This document shows positions 38,508 to 47,059 of a stretch of DNA of 64,000 bases, in pieces. The position numbers and the translations under genes are program-made. This stretch comes from Spirosoma rigui. Its GTDB lineage: Bacteria; Bacteroidota; Bacteroidia; Cytophagales; Spirosomataceae. The notes under the pieces are model-generated. The model was not told the DNA's origin. It saw nothing but the letters and a program-made list of their open reading frames with translations, and did not search any database. The stretch lies in NCBI RefSeq assembly GCF_002067135.1, contig NZ_CP020105.1, forward strand, positions 3,534,001 through 3,598,000, read 5' to 3'. Numbering within the stretch: position 1 is the first letter of the stretch; the number at the start of each line of letters is the position of its first letter.

Positions 38508-40826
38508 CTACGTAAGGCTGGCCGGGAAATAAAGACCGAATGTTGCCCCTTCGCCCTCGGTCGATTGCGCCGTAACGGCCCCCTGGTGGTTATCCATAAC
38601 CTTGCGAACGATGGCCAACCCAATACCCGATCCACCGTACGCACTGGTTTTACCGTGGAGTCGCTCGAAGGCTCCGAAAATCTGTTGCCGGTACTTTGCG
38701 TTAAACCCAATGCCATTGTCGGCTACGGTAATCTGCCAGTAAGGGCCGGGAGCCAGGTTGACCTCATCGGGCAGCGCGTGCCCGTCCAGTTGTCGTGCCT
38801 GGACGGTTACCCGGGGTAACCGGCCCGGTTTTGTGAATTTCAGGGCATTACTCAGTAAATTCTGAATGACCTGCCGCAGTTGAAGCGGATCGCCGGTCAG
38901 GGTTGGTAAATGACCCAGTTCAACGACAGCTCCCTTCTCCGAAATAGACACTTCAAGGTCGGTCAGTACTTCGCCGGCGATGTGGTTGAGATCGACCGAC
39001 TGAAAAACCACGGACTGCTCTTTCGACAGGCGGGAGTAAGCCAGTAAATCCCGGATGAGCGCCTGCATCCGGTCGGCAGCTGCCTGCATCCGGCCCAGCA
39101 GACTGGCACCGTCACCCAGCCGGGGGGCGTATTGATCCAGCAAAATATCGCCAAACGACTTAATTTTACGGAGTGGCTCCTGCAGGTCGTGGCTGGCTAT
39201 GGCGGCAAACTGATCCAGGCTGTCGTTGCTACGCTGGAGCTGTCGATTCAGCTTTTCTATCTGGAGCTGAGCCTGTTTCAGGGACGTAATATCGATGGAT
39301 GAGGTCAGCAGCCCATCATCCCCAAACGGCACGGCATTTCCCAGAAACCAGCGTCCCTGCCGATGGCGTTCCATTGTTATTGGCTGGCCGCTCTGGACTA
39401 CGGCAACATACTGGTCGAAGAGATCGTGGCCCCGCAGGTCAGGGCTTACGTCCAGCAGCGTTCTGGTATACAGTTCGTCGGCCGGCAGGTCAACGACTGA
39501 CAGCGCGGCCTTGTTGGCCATCGTAAAACGGAAATCAACGATGCGGTTTGCCGGGTCGCGAATGGCCTGATAGGTCGCAACCGTATTCATGGTAGTATTC
39601 AACACACTTTGCACCAGGTCGGCCTGTTGCCGCACCAGCACTTCGGTTCGTTTGTACTCGGTTACGTTCATAAACGTGAGCACAATCTTGTCGGGCGCGT
39701 GTCGTACGGCCGAGGCTTCGAACCAGCCTTCATACCCGTTAATGTCGGTATAGTGCTGCGTCGTCTGCTGGAGTTCACCGGTGTCGGCGGCTTTGGCATA
39801 GAGCGCAAAAAAACCGCTTTCCACATTGCCCGGATATACACTCAGCAGCGTGCGGCCTTCCAGTTCAGCGGGCGTTTTGCCCAGACTACGCTCGACAGCC
39901 CGGTTGGCTTTATCCATCATGAAATCGACAATCCGGCCCTGCCCATCGCGCAGGGCGGTCATGGCCAATATACTGCTGATGGAGGCATCCAGGGTGGCCT
40001 GGAGCGCGCTATTGGTTTGTTGAAGCTGCTCCTCGGCCAGCTTACGTTCAGTAGTATCCAGGAACGTAAGAATAATGCCCTGACTGAAGGGTTCGACCAG
40101 AATTGTGAACCATCGGTTCAGGCCGTCATGGGCATAGAACTGTTCGGTTCGGAAGGTTACACCCGTATCGGACACGCGGGCATACTCGTGGAGAAGATTC
40201 GTTTGTTTCAGGCCGGGAAACAGCTCGGTGAATCGACGGCCATTAAGGGTTTTATAGGGCAGGTGCAGAAGCCGACCTGCGATGGGATTGGCTCGTATCA
40301 CCTCAAAATCGACGGTGTCGTCCTGCGCGGTTTCCGGATTCGGACTATGCAGTGCTTTCAGGGCAAACATACCATTAATGGAGCCATCAATAATGGTTTC
40401 CAGCAGGTTGTTGGTTTGCTTAAATTCGTGTTCAGCCTGCCTGCGATGGGTAATGTCGATCAGGTTAACCACGATACCATCTTCCATTTTCTGGGCCGAC
40501 ACATCGAGCCAGCAGGGGCCCTCCGGTCTTGATATGGATACGTCATCACGGTACGGCTGGCCGGTAGTAACAACCTGCACCAACGCGTCAAACAGATGCG
40601 TTGGCGCGAGATCCGGAAATTGAGTCCGCCACAGACTGCCCGGCAGAGTGGCGGAAGGGTTACCGGCCCACTCCCGGAAAGCGGAGTTGATAACCGTAAA
40701 GCTAAAGTCGCTGATCTGGCCGCTAACGCCGTCCCGGATTGCCCGGGCCGCAACGATGGGCGTTGGCAGGTGGTTCAGTACGGCGCTGAGTGATTCGGCT
40801 GAAGGTTCTATTAAAGAGGCAGGCAT
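38508..40826 (-). CDS. Soluble multi-PAS sensor histidine kinase
   Basis: A 772-residue kinase without a clear membrane segment. Four PAS domains of the same type lie in a row, starting near residues 12, 140, 265 and 395. They share patterns such as IRDGxxxxxDFxFxxxN and end before short ITxxKxxE linkers. The HisKA dimerisation domain holds the phosphorylated His in AAIASHDLQEPLRKIK. The ATPase domain has NLLSNALKF, VADNGIGF and GSGIGLAIV. No receiver or response regulator gene is adjacent, so its partner and signal are unknown. The 'IASHDLQEP' type is common in phytochrome-like kinases. Confidence 0.95.
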   Translation of the reverse strand: MPASLIEPSAESLSAVLNHLPTPIVAARAIRDGVSGQISDFSFTVINSAFREWAGNPSATLPGSLWRTQFPDLAPTHLFDALVQVVTTGQPYRDDVSISRPEGPCWLDVSAQKMEDGIVVNLIDITHRRQAEHEFKQTNNLLETIIDGSINGMFALKALHSPNPETAQDDTVDFEVIRANPIAGRLLHLPYKTLNGRRFTELFPGLKQTNLLHEYARVSDTGVTFRTEQFYAHDGLNRWFTILVEPFSQGIILTFLDTTERKLAEEQLQQTNSALQATLDASISSILAMTALRDGQGRIVDFMMDKANRAVERSLGKTPAELEGRTLLSVYPGNVESGFFALYAKAADTGELQQTTQHYTDINGYEGWFEASAVRHAPDKIVLTFMNVTEYKRTEVLVRQQADLVQSVLNTTMNTVATYQAIRDPANRIVDFRFTMANKAALSVVDLPADELYTRTLLDVSPDLRGHDLFDQYVAVVQSGQPITMERHRQGRWFLGNAVPFGDDGLLTSSIDITSLKQAQLQIEKLNRQLQRSNDSLDQFAAIASHDLQEPLRKIKSFGDILLDQYAPRLGDGASLLGRMQAAADRMQALIRDLLAYSRLSKEQSVVFQSVDLNHIAGEVLTDLEVSISEKGAVVELGHLPTLTGDPLQLRQVIQNLLSNALKFTKPGRLPRVTVQARQLDGHALPDEVNLAPGPYWQITVADNGIGFNAKYRQQIFGAFERLHGKTSAYGGSGIGLAIVRKVMDNHQGAVTAQSTEGEGATFGLYFPASLT

Positions 40827-40935
40827 GGAAGGAAGGTTAAACGTTGAGGTGGTTGGAAAGGGGTAAAGTAGTTATTTCATATCAGAAAATGAACGAAGTA
40901 TCCTGATTTTATACCAGCGAAGATTTTGACCCGCG

Positions 40936-41014
40936 GATTGCGCCCCCGGCACACAAAAAACGCCCCGGCTGATCAGATCAGCCGGGGCGTTTTTTGTGTG
41001 CCGGGGGCGCAATC
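40936..41014. repeat. Perfect 39-bp inverted repeat with 1-base spacer
   Basis: The arms at 40936-40974 and 40976-41014 are exact complements around a single A. The inner part (CAAAAAACGCCCCGGCTGAT and complement) looks like an ordinary terminator with A and T tracts. The outer GC-rich arms (GATTGCGCCCCCGG) extend it well beyond usual terminator size. It begins three bases after the stop of the minus-strand gene at 41018. Probable terminator, possibly also cruciform-forming. Confidence 0.92.
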
Positions 41015-41017
41015 CAG

Positions 41018-41503
41018 TTATTGTTCAACCATCTCGGCGTCGGCCAGGATGTAGTTCATTTCGTAGATGTTGTCGGCGTTGAGCTTCAGCGTACCGCGGA
41101 ATGTCCGGCGCTCGTCGGTCTTGAACTTCTTGCCGGCTTTCTTGAACTTCAGGGACACAACCGATTCGGGGCCGGCACCACCGCAAAAGAAACAGGCACT
41201 GAAGGGGAAGGCCGACAGCACGTACAGGTTCGTTTCCAGATCGACCGGCAGCACGTAGCCCGTTAGTTCAACCGTTTTACCGCTTAACTTCTGTACTCCC
41301 GGCCCGAAAGTAGGGTACAGCATATAGACCGACTCTTCGGCGTACCATTTCTTCTTGAAGGTAACATCCCGCAGGATTTCCCAGGATAGTTTCACCGGCT
41401 CAACGGAAGCCACGGCTGCTGGCCGGGTAGGCGGAACCGACGGACTGGTCCAGGCCGGAGCAATGAAACAGATGAAAACGAGAGCAATCAGTAGACGGGC
41501 CAT
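41018..41503 (-). CDS. Secreted protein with CxxC, function unknown
   Basis: A 161-residue protein with an N-terminal signal peptide (ARLLIALVFICFIAPAW). The mature part includes LSWEILRDVTFKKKW, TGYVLPVDLETN and FSACFFCGGAGPES, with a CxxC that could bind metal or be redox-active. It resembles DUF3299-like periplasmic proteins (recalled, not checked). It is divergent from the NarX-type kinase 100 bases away, and a very long hairpin follows its stop. Confidence 0.8.
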   Translation of the reverse strand: MARLLIALVFICFIAPAWTSPSVPPTRPAAVASVEPVKLSWEILRDVTFKKKWYAEESVYMLYPTFGPGVQKLSGKTVELTGYVLPVDLETNLYVLSAFPFSACFFCGGAGPESVVSLKFKKAGKKFKTDERRTFRGTLKLNADNIYEMNYILADAEMVEQ

Positions 41504-41603
41504 GGCGTTGGTACGTAGACGTTGATTAAGACAGGTTGAATAACAGGTAAAACTACAAAAAAGATTACTTTTACTACTTCATTTTGTTCCGACCACACGA
41601 ATC

Positions 41604-43175
41604 GTGTCCGATATACTCAACGACAACAAAAAAGACGGCTCGGCAATTCCCATTCGGTTTACCCGGCTGTACATGACGCTGCTTGTTATTCTGACTACGT
41701 TGTTAACGGTGGGGCAGGGGGTGACGCAGTGGCGGCTCAGTACCGTGCAGGACGAACTCTGGGTGATCCGGTATGCAGCCCTGCAGCGCCACCAGAGTCA
41801 GCAGATCGTGAAGCAGGCGCTGCAACTGACCGATGTCAACGAACGGAACTCGTTTGCCGAAACCATCGCTGAACTGCAACAGGTTTTCCCCGATTTTGAA
41901 CGCTATCACCTGCAGGGCCGCGAAGGAAAGGTATACGAACGCAACGTATCGGTGCCCAACTCCGAAACGGTACAGCAGCTCTACGGCGATATCCGTCCGG
42001 AGTTTGAAGCCTTTCAGCAGAGCGTTCGCCGGCTGATGACCCTCCAGAAGCCGGAGGATATTACGCAGCCCGACATGCAGGCCAGCCTGAAACTACTCCT
42101 GGCCAACGAAAAGCCCTTCCTCGAAAAAATTGACCGGATCGTTCGTGAGTACACGGGTGAACTGCGGGCCAAACTGGAATTATTGCAGGCATTCGAGTTT
42201 TACCAGTACGTATTTACGATGCTGGTCCTGATCGGAATCGGGTTCCTGATTTTCCGGCCGGCCGCCCGTCGGCTTCGCGAAACATTTGCTCAGCTGATCG
42301 AAGCCGAGAGCCGCAGCACGGCCGCCAACCGAAAGCTGCTGAGCGCCAATAAATCGCTGAAAGAGACGCGTCAACAGCTATTTGAAGCCACCAAAGAGCA
42401 GTACCAGCAGCAGATCGACGAGCAGAAAACGCAGACATCTTACCTCATTGCCGGGCAGGAAGAGGAACGAAAAAGGCTCTCCCGGGAGTTGCATGATGGA
42501 CTGGGTCAGATGCTGACCGCCATAAAACTGCAGATTGAAGGGCTCGAAGTAGGGCTTGCCCGTATGGCTCCGGCCGTCCAGGACGAGAAAATAACCTACC
42601 CTAAAAACCTTCAGATTCTGAAGCGTCTGGTGACCCAGACCATTCAGGAAACGCGAACAATTTCTAACAACTTAATGCCTAGTGTGTTAAGTGACTTTGG
42701 GGTTATACCGGCCATCAAGATGCTGGCCGAAAACGACCGTAGTGAAACCATTGATGTGACGTTTGAAACGAATTTGTCGGCCGATGGTCCACGTCTCGAC
42801 AAGAACGTGGAGATCATGCTGTACCGCGTAACGCAGGAAGCGGTGAGTAACGCCGTGCGCCACGCGAATCCGTCGCACATTCATATTCAGCTCATGGACC
42901 GTGATGACGCTTTGCAACTGCTGATCACCGACAACGGGCGTGGCTTTCAGATGCCGCGACGCCAGACTGCCGGTAGTCTGGTGAAAAGCAGTGACGACGC
43001 GCTCACGACGAAGACAACGGCCGGTCGGCCGCCCTCGCAGGGGTTGCACAACATGCAGGAACGTGCAAAACTGCTCAATGCTAAATTTAAAATAAACTCA
43101 ACGCTGGGGAAGGGTACCCGAATTCAGGTTAGTATTCCCCATCAAATGCATCCCGCTCATCATGACAGCAACTAA
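41604..43175 (+). CDS. NarX-type membrane sensor histidine kinase
   Basis: A 523-residue kinase of the HisKA_3 type. The GTG at 41604 is the likely start. Two membrane segments (about residues 22-38 and 200-218) enclose a roughly 160-residue helical periplasmic sensor. A cytoplasmic coiled coil (230-285) leads to the H-box EEERKRLSRELHDGLGQML with His297. The ATPase part has VTQEAVSNAVRHANPSHI and LLITDNGRGF. Its last 14 bases overlap the regulator gene, so the two proteins form one system. Confidence 0.95.
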   Translation: MSDILNDNKKDGSAIPIRFTRLYMTLLVILTTLLTVGQGVTQWRLSTVQDELWVIRYAALQRHQSQQIVKQALQLTDVNERNSFAETIAELQQVFPDFERYHLQGREGKVYERNVSVPNSETVQQLYGDIRPEFEAFQQSVRRLMTLQKPEDITQPDMQASLKLLLANEKPFLEKIDRIVREYTGELRAKLELLQAFEFYQYVFTMLVLIGIGFLIFRPAARRLRETFAQLIEAESRSTAANRKLLSANKSLKETRQQLFEATKEQYQQQIDEQKTQTSYLIAGQEEERKRLSRELHDGLGQMLTAIKLQIEGLEVGLARMAPAVQDEKITYPKNLQILKRLVTQTIQETRTISNNLMPSVLSDFGVIPAIKMLAENDRSETIDVTFETNLSADGPRLDKNVEIMLYRVTQEAVSNAVRHANPSHIHIQLMDRDDALQLLITDNGRGFQMPRRQTAGSLVKSSDDALTTKTTAGRPPSQGLHNMQERAKLLNAKFKINSTLGKGTRIQVSIPHQMHPAHHDSN

Positions 43176-43863
43176 ATTAATGCTGGTGGACGATCACTCA
43201 ATCGTTCGCGACGGTATCCGGCTTTTGCTGGAACAAGCCGAAGGTCTGGAAATCATCGACGAAGCCAACGACGGTGAAGAAGCACTCGACAAGCTCAAGA
43301 GCCACCAGAGTGAGCGCACCGACGGGGCCACGAACGGTAAGTCGAATACGCTGCCTGATATGGTACTGATGGACATTTCCCTGCCCGGTATGTCGGGTAT
43401 TCAGACGACGCAGGTCATCAGCCGGCTCTATAAAGGAGTTCGGGTGCTGATGTTATCCATGCACAACAACGAAGATTACATCCTGCGGTCGGTAGAGGCC
43501 GGTGCTTATGGCTATATCCTGAAAGATTCGTCGTCCGACGAAATGATCAAAGCCATCCGGACTATTGCCTCGGGTGAGAAATACTACAGCTCGCCGGTAG
43601 CCTCCATTATCCTCAGCGGCTACATGCAACAGCTGAAAAAAGGCGACAAGCATAGCCGGGCCGAGCGTCAGTCGAAGCTGTCGAATAAGGAAAAAGAGAT
43701 TCTGCAATTCCTGGTCGATGGGATGAGCAGCCGCGAAATTGCCGAAAAACTGCAGTTGAGTGTGCGCACGGTCGACAACCACCGCGCCAATATGATGCGC
43801 CGGCTACAGGTTCGCAATGCCGCCGAACTGGTTCGGATGGCCGTTGAAGACAAGCTTATTTGA
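43162..43863 (+). CDS. NarL/FixJ-type response regulator
   Basis: A 233-residue regulator with a receiver domain (LMLVDDHSIVRDGI; phosphorylated Asp71 in VLMDISLPG; Lys in YILKDSS). The C-terminal LuxR-type helix-turn-helix reads LSNKEKEILQFLVDGMSSRE and SVRTVDNHRANMMRRL. A hydrophilic insert of about 15 residues (SERTDGATNGKSN) lies between helix 2 and strand 3 of the receiver, so Asp71 lies further along than usual. It overlaps the kinase gene and is its evident partner. Targets are unknown. Confidence 0.96.
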   Translation: MTATKLMLVDDHSIVRDGIRLLLEQAEGLEIIDEANDGEEALDKLKSHQSERTDGATNGKSNTLPDMVLMDISLPGMSGIQTTQVISRLYKGVRVLMLSMHNNEDYILRSVEAGAYGYILKDSSSDEMIKAIRTIASGEKYYSSPVASIILSGYMQQLKKGDKHSRAERQSKLSNKEKEILQFLVDGMSSREIAEKLQLSVRTVDNHRANMMRRLQVRNAAELVRMAVEDKLI

Positions 43864-43895
43864 AACTTTCCGGTCACTGTAGTACGTTTGTTACC

Positions 43896-43919
43896 AAAAC
43901 CGGTCCCAGGGCCGGTTTT
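43896..43919 (+). terminator. Hairpin after the kinase-regulator pair
   Basis: AAAACCGG pairs with CCGGTTTT around an 8-base loop, followed by a few T residues. Moderate strength. Confidence 0.65.
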
Positions 43920-43977
43920 ACATTTCTACATTACTACATTTAGTAGATAGACTTTGTAAACTTAAATTCCATTCATT

Positions 43978-44613
43978 ATGTCACTTCGTTTAGGCGATAT
44001 TGCTCCCGATTTTGAGGCCGACACCACGCAGGGCCACATTCATTTTCACCAGTGGCTGGGCGATTCCTGGGGAATGCTATTCTCGCACCCGGCTGATTTT
44101 ACCCCCGTCTGCACCACCGAACTGGGCCGTACAGCTTTGCTGAAAGATGAGTTTGGCAAACGCAACGTAAAGGTCATTGCCGTATCGATCGATGACCTGG
44201 AGTCGCATAACCGCTGGACTCCCGACATCAAGGATGTAACGGGCAGTGAAGTCAACTTCCCCATCATCGCCGACGCCGACCGTACCGTTGCCACACTTTA
44301 CGACATGATTCACCCCAACGCCAGTGAAAAAACGACGGTGCGTTCGGTGTTCGTGATCGGACCCGACAAGAAGATCAAATTAACGCTGACGTATCCAGCC
44401 TCGACGGGTCGTAATTTTAACGAACTGATCCGTGTGATCGACTCGTTGCAGCTAACGGCTGATTATCAGGTGGCTACTCCCGCCGACTGGCAGCAGGGCG
44501 ACGACGTTATTGTGACACCAGCCGTACCCAATGACCAGCTGGAGGCTAAATTTCCGAAAGGCGTTACGTTTGTGAAGCCGTATCTACGCACGACGCCCCA
44601 GCCCAATAAGTAA
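43978..44613 (+). CDS. 1-Cys peroxiredoxin (Prx6 type)
   Basis: Reduces hydrogen peroxide and organic peroxides. The 211-residue length is that of the Prx6 group. The peroxidatic Cys45 is in HPADFTPVCTTELG. FSIDD-like VSIDDLESHNRW and RSVFVIGPDKKI follow, and the C-terminal arm is long (GVTFVKPYLRTTPQP). No resolving Cys is evident, as expected for 1-Cys enzymes. It is monocistronic, with a terminator hairpin downstream. Confidence 0.96.
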   Translation: MSLRLGDIAPDFEADTTQGHIHFHQWLGDSWGMLFSHPADFTPVCTTELGRTALLKDEFGKRNVKVIAVSIDDLESHNRWTPDIKDVTGSEVNFPIIADADRTVATLYDMIHPNASEKTTVRSVFVIGPDKKIKLTLTYPASTGRNFNELIRVIDSLQLTADYQVATPADWQQGDDVIVTPAVPNDQLEAKFPKGVTFVKPYLRTTPQPNK

Positions 44614-44649
44614 GTCCGGACGGTTTTTTTGCCGATACGTGCGTCATTC

Positions 44650-44680
44650 ACCCGGTCAAACAATCCTAGTTTGACCGGGT
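44650..44680. terminator. Hairpin after the peroxiredoxin gene
   Basis: ACCCGGTCAAAC at 44650-44661 pairs perfectly with 44669-44680 around a 7-base loop. No long T-tract follows. Confidence 0.7.
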
Positions 44681-44714
44681 TATGCCATCAGAAACCAAAC
44701 AATGACTTAACGTT

Positions 44715-44957
44715 ATGGCAAAGAAAAATTTCAATCCGCAACATGATGAGGGGCCGGTGGCTGAGGCCATTGAGCAGCAGACCGCCAAGTTACCCTCCGA
44801 TCTATTTTTGTGGGGTGGACTAGGAGCGCTGGCTACGGCCGCGGTTGCCTTCTCGACCGGCAAACGGCACGAAGCACTGCTGATTGGTCAGTGGGCTGCG
44901 CCCATTCTCATTTTGGGACTCTATAACAAAGTTGTCAAGCTGGAAGGCAGCAACTAG
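44715..44957 (+). CDS. Small membrane protein, unknown function
   Basis: An 80-residue protein: a charged N-terminus (MAKKNFNPQHDEGPVAEAIE), then two hydrophobic segments (LFLWGGLGALATAAVAFS and WAAPILILGLYN) joined by a basic turn (TGKRHEA). I do not recognise the family. A clear ATG, normal composition and flanking hairpins support it as a real gene. Confidence 0.75.
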   Translation: MAKKNFNPQHDEGPVAEAIEQQTAKLPSDLFLWGGLGALATAAVAFSTGKRHEALLIGQWAAPILILGLYNKVVKLEGSN

Positions 44958-44979
44958 GCACAGGTCTATTGGTGAACAG

Positions 44980-45036
44980 GAGCCCGGATGGCTCGCTGAG
45001 CAGGTAAAACGCCCGCTCGGTGAGCCATCCGGGTTC
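44980..45036. terminator. Long hairpin between small membrane protein and GH25 genes
   Basis: GAGCCCGGATGGCTCGCTGAG pairs, with a few G-T or mismatched positions, with 45016-45036 around a 15-base loop. Confidence 0.7.
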
Positions 45037-45084
45037 TTGTGTTGTAGAAAGCCGTAGTTTTGGGGTTGAAAGCAACTCACCGGC

Positions 45085-45858
45085 ATGAAAATTCGCGTTC
45101 TCGTCAGCATAATTCTCAAACGATATGGGCTGTGGATTGCCGCATTCCTGATCGTCCTGGCGGTGATTTTCGTAACGCGGAGGGTTAAGAAAGACAACAT
45201 GGACTGGCGGTTCGTGCAGGCGTTCGGCATTAAACTGCCCATGCGCTACGGTATCCACGGCATCGACGTATCCCGCCACAACGATCGCATTGACTGGAAG
45301 CGGGTGCGCCGGATGGAGGCCGACGGTGTGCGGTTGCAATTCGTTTTTGTCAAGGCAACCGAAGGAGCTACGTTGACCGACAAGCATTTTGCCAAGAACT
45401 GGCGGGAAGCCAAAAAGTCGGAGCTGCGCCGGGGTGCCTACCACTTTTACCATCCTACCCGCGACCCCATCAAGCAGGCCAACAACTTTATCCGGCGGGT
45501 TGAGCTTGGGCCGGGCGACTTTGCGCCGGTGGTAGATTTTGAAGTGACCAACGGGCAGTCGGACGATACCATTATCGAGGGCCTGCGACTGTGGCTCGAA
45601 ACCGTTGAGGCCCATTACCACATTCGCCCTATCATCTACACCAACGGGAGCCTGTACCGCCGGTACATCAGTGGTAACCTCGATGACTACCCGCTCTGGA
45701 TCGCCGACTATTCCACCCGGCACCTTCGTAACTACGACCCTGACAAGCTGTATCTCTGGCAGCACAGCCAAACGGGCTGGGTGCAGGGCATACGTGGCCG
45801 GGTCGATTTCAACGTATTTGTCATGGACGAGAACCAACTCGGCGATATTTGTCTGTAG
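45085..45858 (+). CDS. GH25 lysozyme-type muramidase, membrane-anchored
   Basis: A 257-residue protein cleaving peptidoglycan between MurNAc and GlcNAc (family activity). One N-terminal membrane helix (YGLWIAAFLIVLAVIFV) is followed by the GH25 barrel: GIHGIDVSRHNDRIDW at the start, FVKATEGATLTDKHF, the catalytic Asp-x-Glu in PVVDFEVT, and PLWIADYST and YLWQHSQTG near the end. Full domain length. It probably acts in the periplasm in cell-wall turnover. Confidence 0.95.
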   Translation: MKIRVLVSIILKRYGLWIAAFLIVLAVIFVTRRVKKDNMDWRFVQAFGIKLPMRYGIHGIDVSRHNDRIDWKRVRRMEADGVRLQFVFVKATEGATLTDKHFAKNWREAKKSELRRGAYHFYHPTRDPIKQANNFIRRVELGPGDFAPVVDFEVTNGQSDDTIIEGLRLWLETVEAHYHIRPIIYTNGSLYRRYISGNLDDYPLWIADYSTRHLRNYDPDKLYLWQHSQTGWVQGIRGRVDFNVFVMDENQLGDICL

Positions 45859-46052
45859 GACATAGCCCGGCTAGGTGGTCGTCAGCAAGCACTCACTCTG
45901 TTGGTGCATTCTGTTCCGTCCCTGCCAAGCGAGTGGAGCAATGATTGATTGGCGACCGGTCAAACAATACTGTTGAACGGGCCTTCTAGTCAGTGGGGAT
46001 GCGTTGCCGGCGGGAACCGGTCGAACGGGTAACCCTATAAACAATAATCAGG

Positions 46053-46985
46053 ATGACAGGTACGGTGTTAGTAGCCGGTGGAACCGGGGAACTGGGTGGC
46101 CGGATTGTGCGGGCGTTACGGGCAAACGGGGCTACCGTGCGGGTTGTTGCCCGCCCGGGTAGCGACCGCGCCAAGATCAACGCCCTCAGCCAGGCGGGTG
46201 CACACGTAGTGATCATCGACAACTGGACCGTTTCTGAACTGGCCGGGGCTTGCCAGGGTGTAGCCTGCGTTGTCTCGGCATTGTCGGGTCTGGGAGAAAC
46301 GATTATCGATGCCCAGAGAACGTTGCTGGATGCTGCCATTGCGGCCGGTGTGCCCCGGTTTATTCCGTCCGATTACTCCATCGATTTTACGAAGCTCCCC
46401 GCGGGTAGAAACCGTAACCTGGACCTGCGACGCGCGTTTCATTCGTACCTCGATTCCGCTCCCATTGCGGCTACCACGATCTTCAACGGTGCCTTTGCCG
46501 ATATGATCACGGGGCAGATGCCCATTATTCTGTTTGGGCTGCACCGGGTGCTGGTATGGGGTAATGCCGATCAGCGGATCGACTTCACTACCATGGATGA
46601 TACGGCTGCTTTCACCGCCAAGACCGCACTCGACGAGACGACACCGCGGTTTCTTCGCATTGCGGGCGATGAAAAAAGCCTGCGTGAGGTATGTACGGTC
46701 GTGAGTGACGTAACGGGTAAACCGTTTTCGCTGCTACGTCCCGGCGGGTTAAGCTTGCTCGGAGGACTTATCAGGGTAGCACGGTTTGTGGCGCCCGGCA
46801 AAGGAGAACTGTACCCTGCCTGGCAGGGGATGCAGTATATGCGCGATATGCTGGACGGTCGGGCAAAAACGGCTGTACTCGACAACGATCGCTATCCCGA
46901 TCTACGCTGGCACAGCCTGCGCGATGTGCTATCCGATTTTCTCCATAGGCAACCGGCGGAACCGAATCAGATCGGCCCGGCGTGA
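46053..46985 (+). CDS. NmrA-like NAD(P)-binding protein
   Basis: A 310-residue atypical short-chain dehydrogenase. The nucleotide-binding motif is VLVAGGTGELGGRIVRAL. Further family features are VVARPGSD, GVPRFIPSDYSIDF and FNGAFADM. It resembles NmrA or isoflavone reductase-like proteins, which may be reductases or redox sensors. The substrate is unknown. The next gene encodes another NAD(P)-binding protein with a damaged start. Confidence 0.88.
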   Translation: MTGTVLVAGGTGELGGRIVRALRANGATVRVVARPGSDRAKINALSQAGAHVVIIDNWTVSELAGACQGVACVVSALSGLGETIIDAQRTLLDAAIAAGVPRFIPSDYSIDFTKLPAGRNRNLDLRRAFHSYLDSAPIAATTIFNGAFADMITGQMPIILFGLHRVLVWGNADQRIDFTTMDDTAAFTAKTALDETTPRFLRIAGDEKSLREVCTVVSDVTGKPFSLLRPGGLSLLGGLIRVARFVAPGKGELYPAWQGMQYMRDMLDGRAKTAVLDNDRYPDLRWHSLRDVLSDFLHRQPAEPNQIGPA

Positions 46986-47059
46986 ACCTTGCCGCTTAAC
47001 AATCGGTTAGCCAGCCCTATACACCAGTACGGACGATCGTATTGCTAATCGGGGAAACA

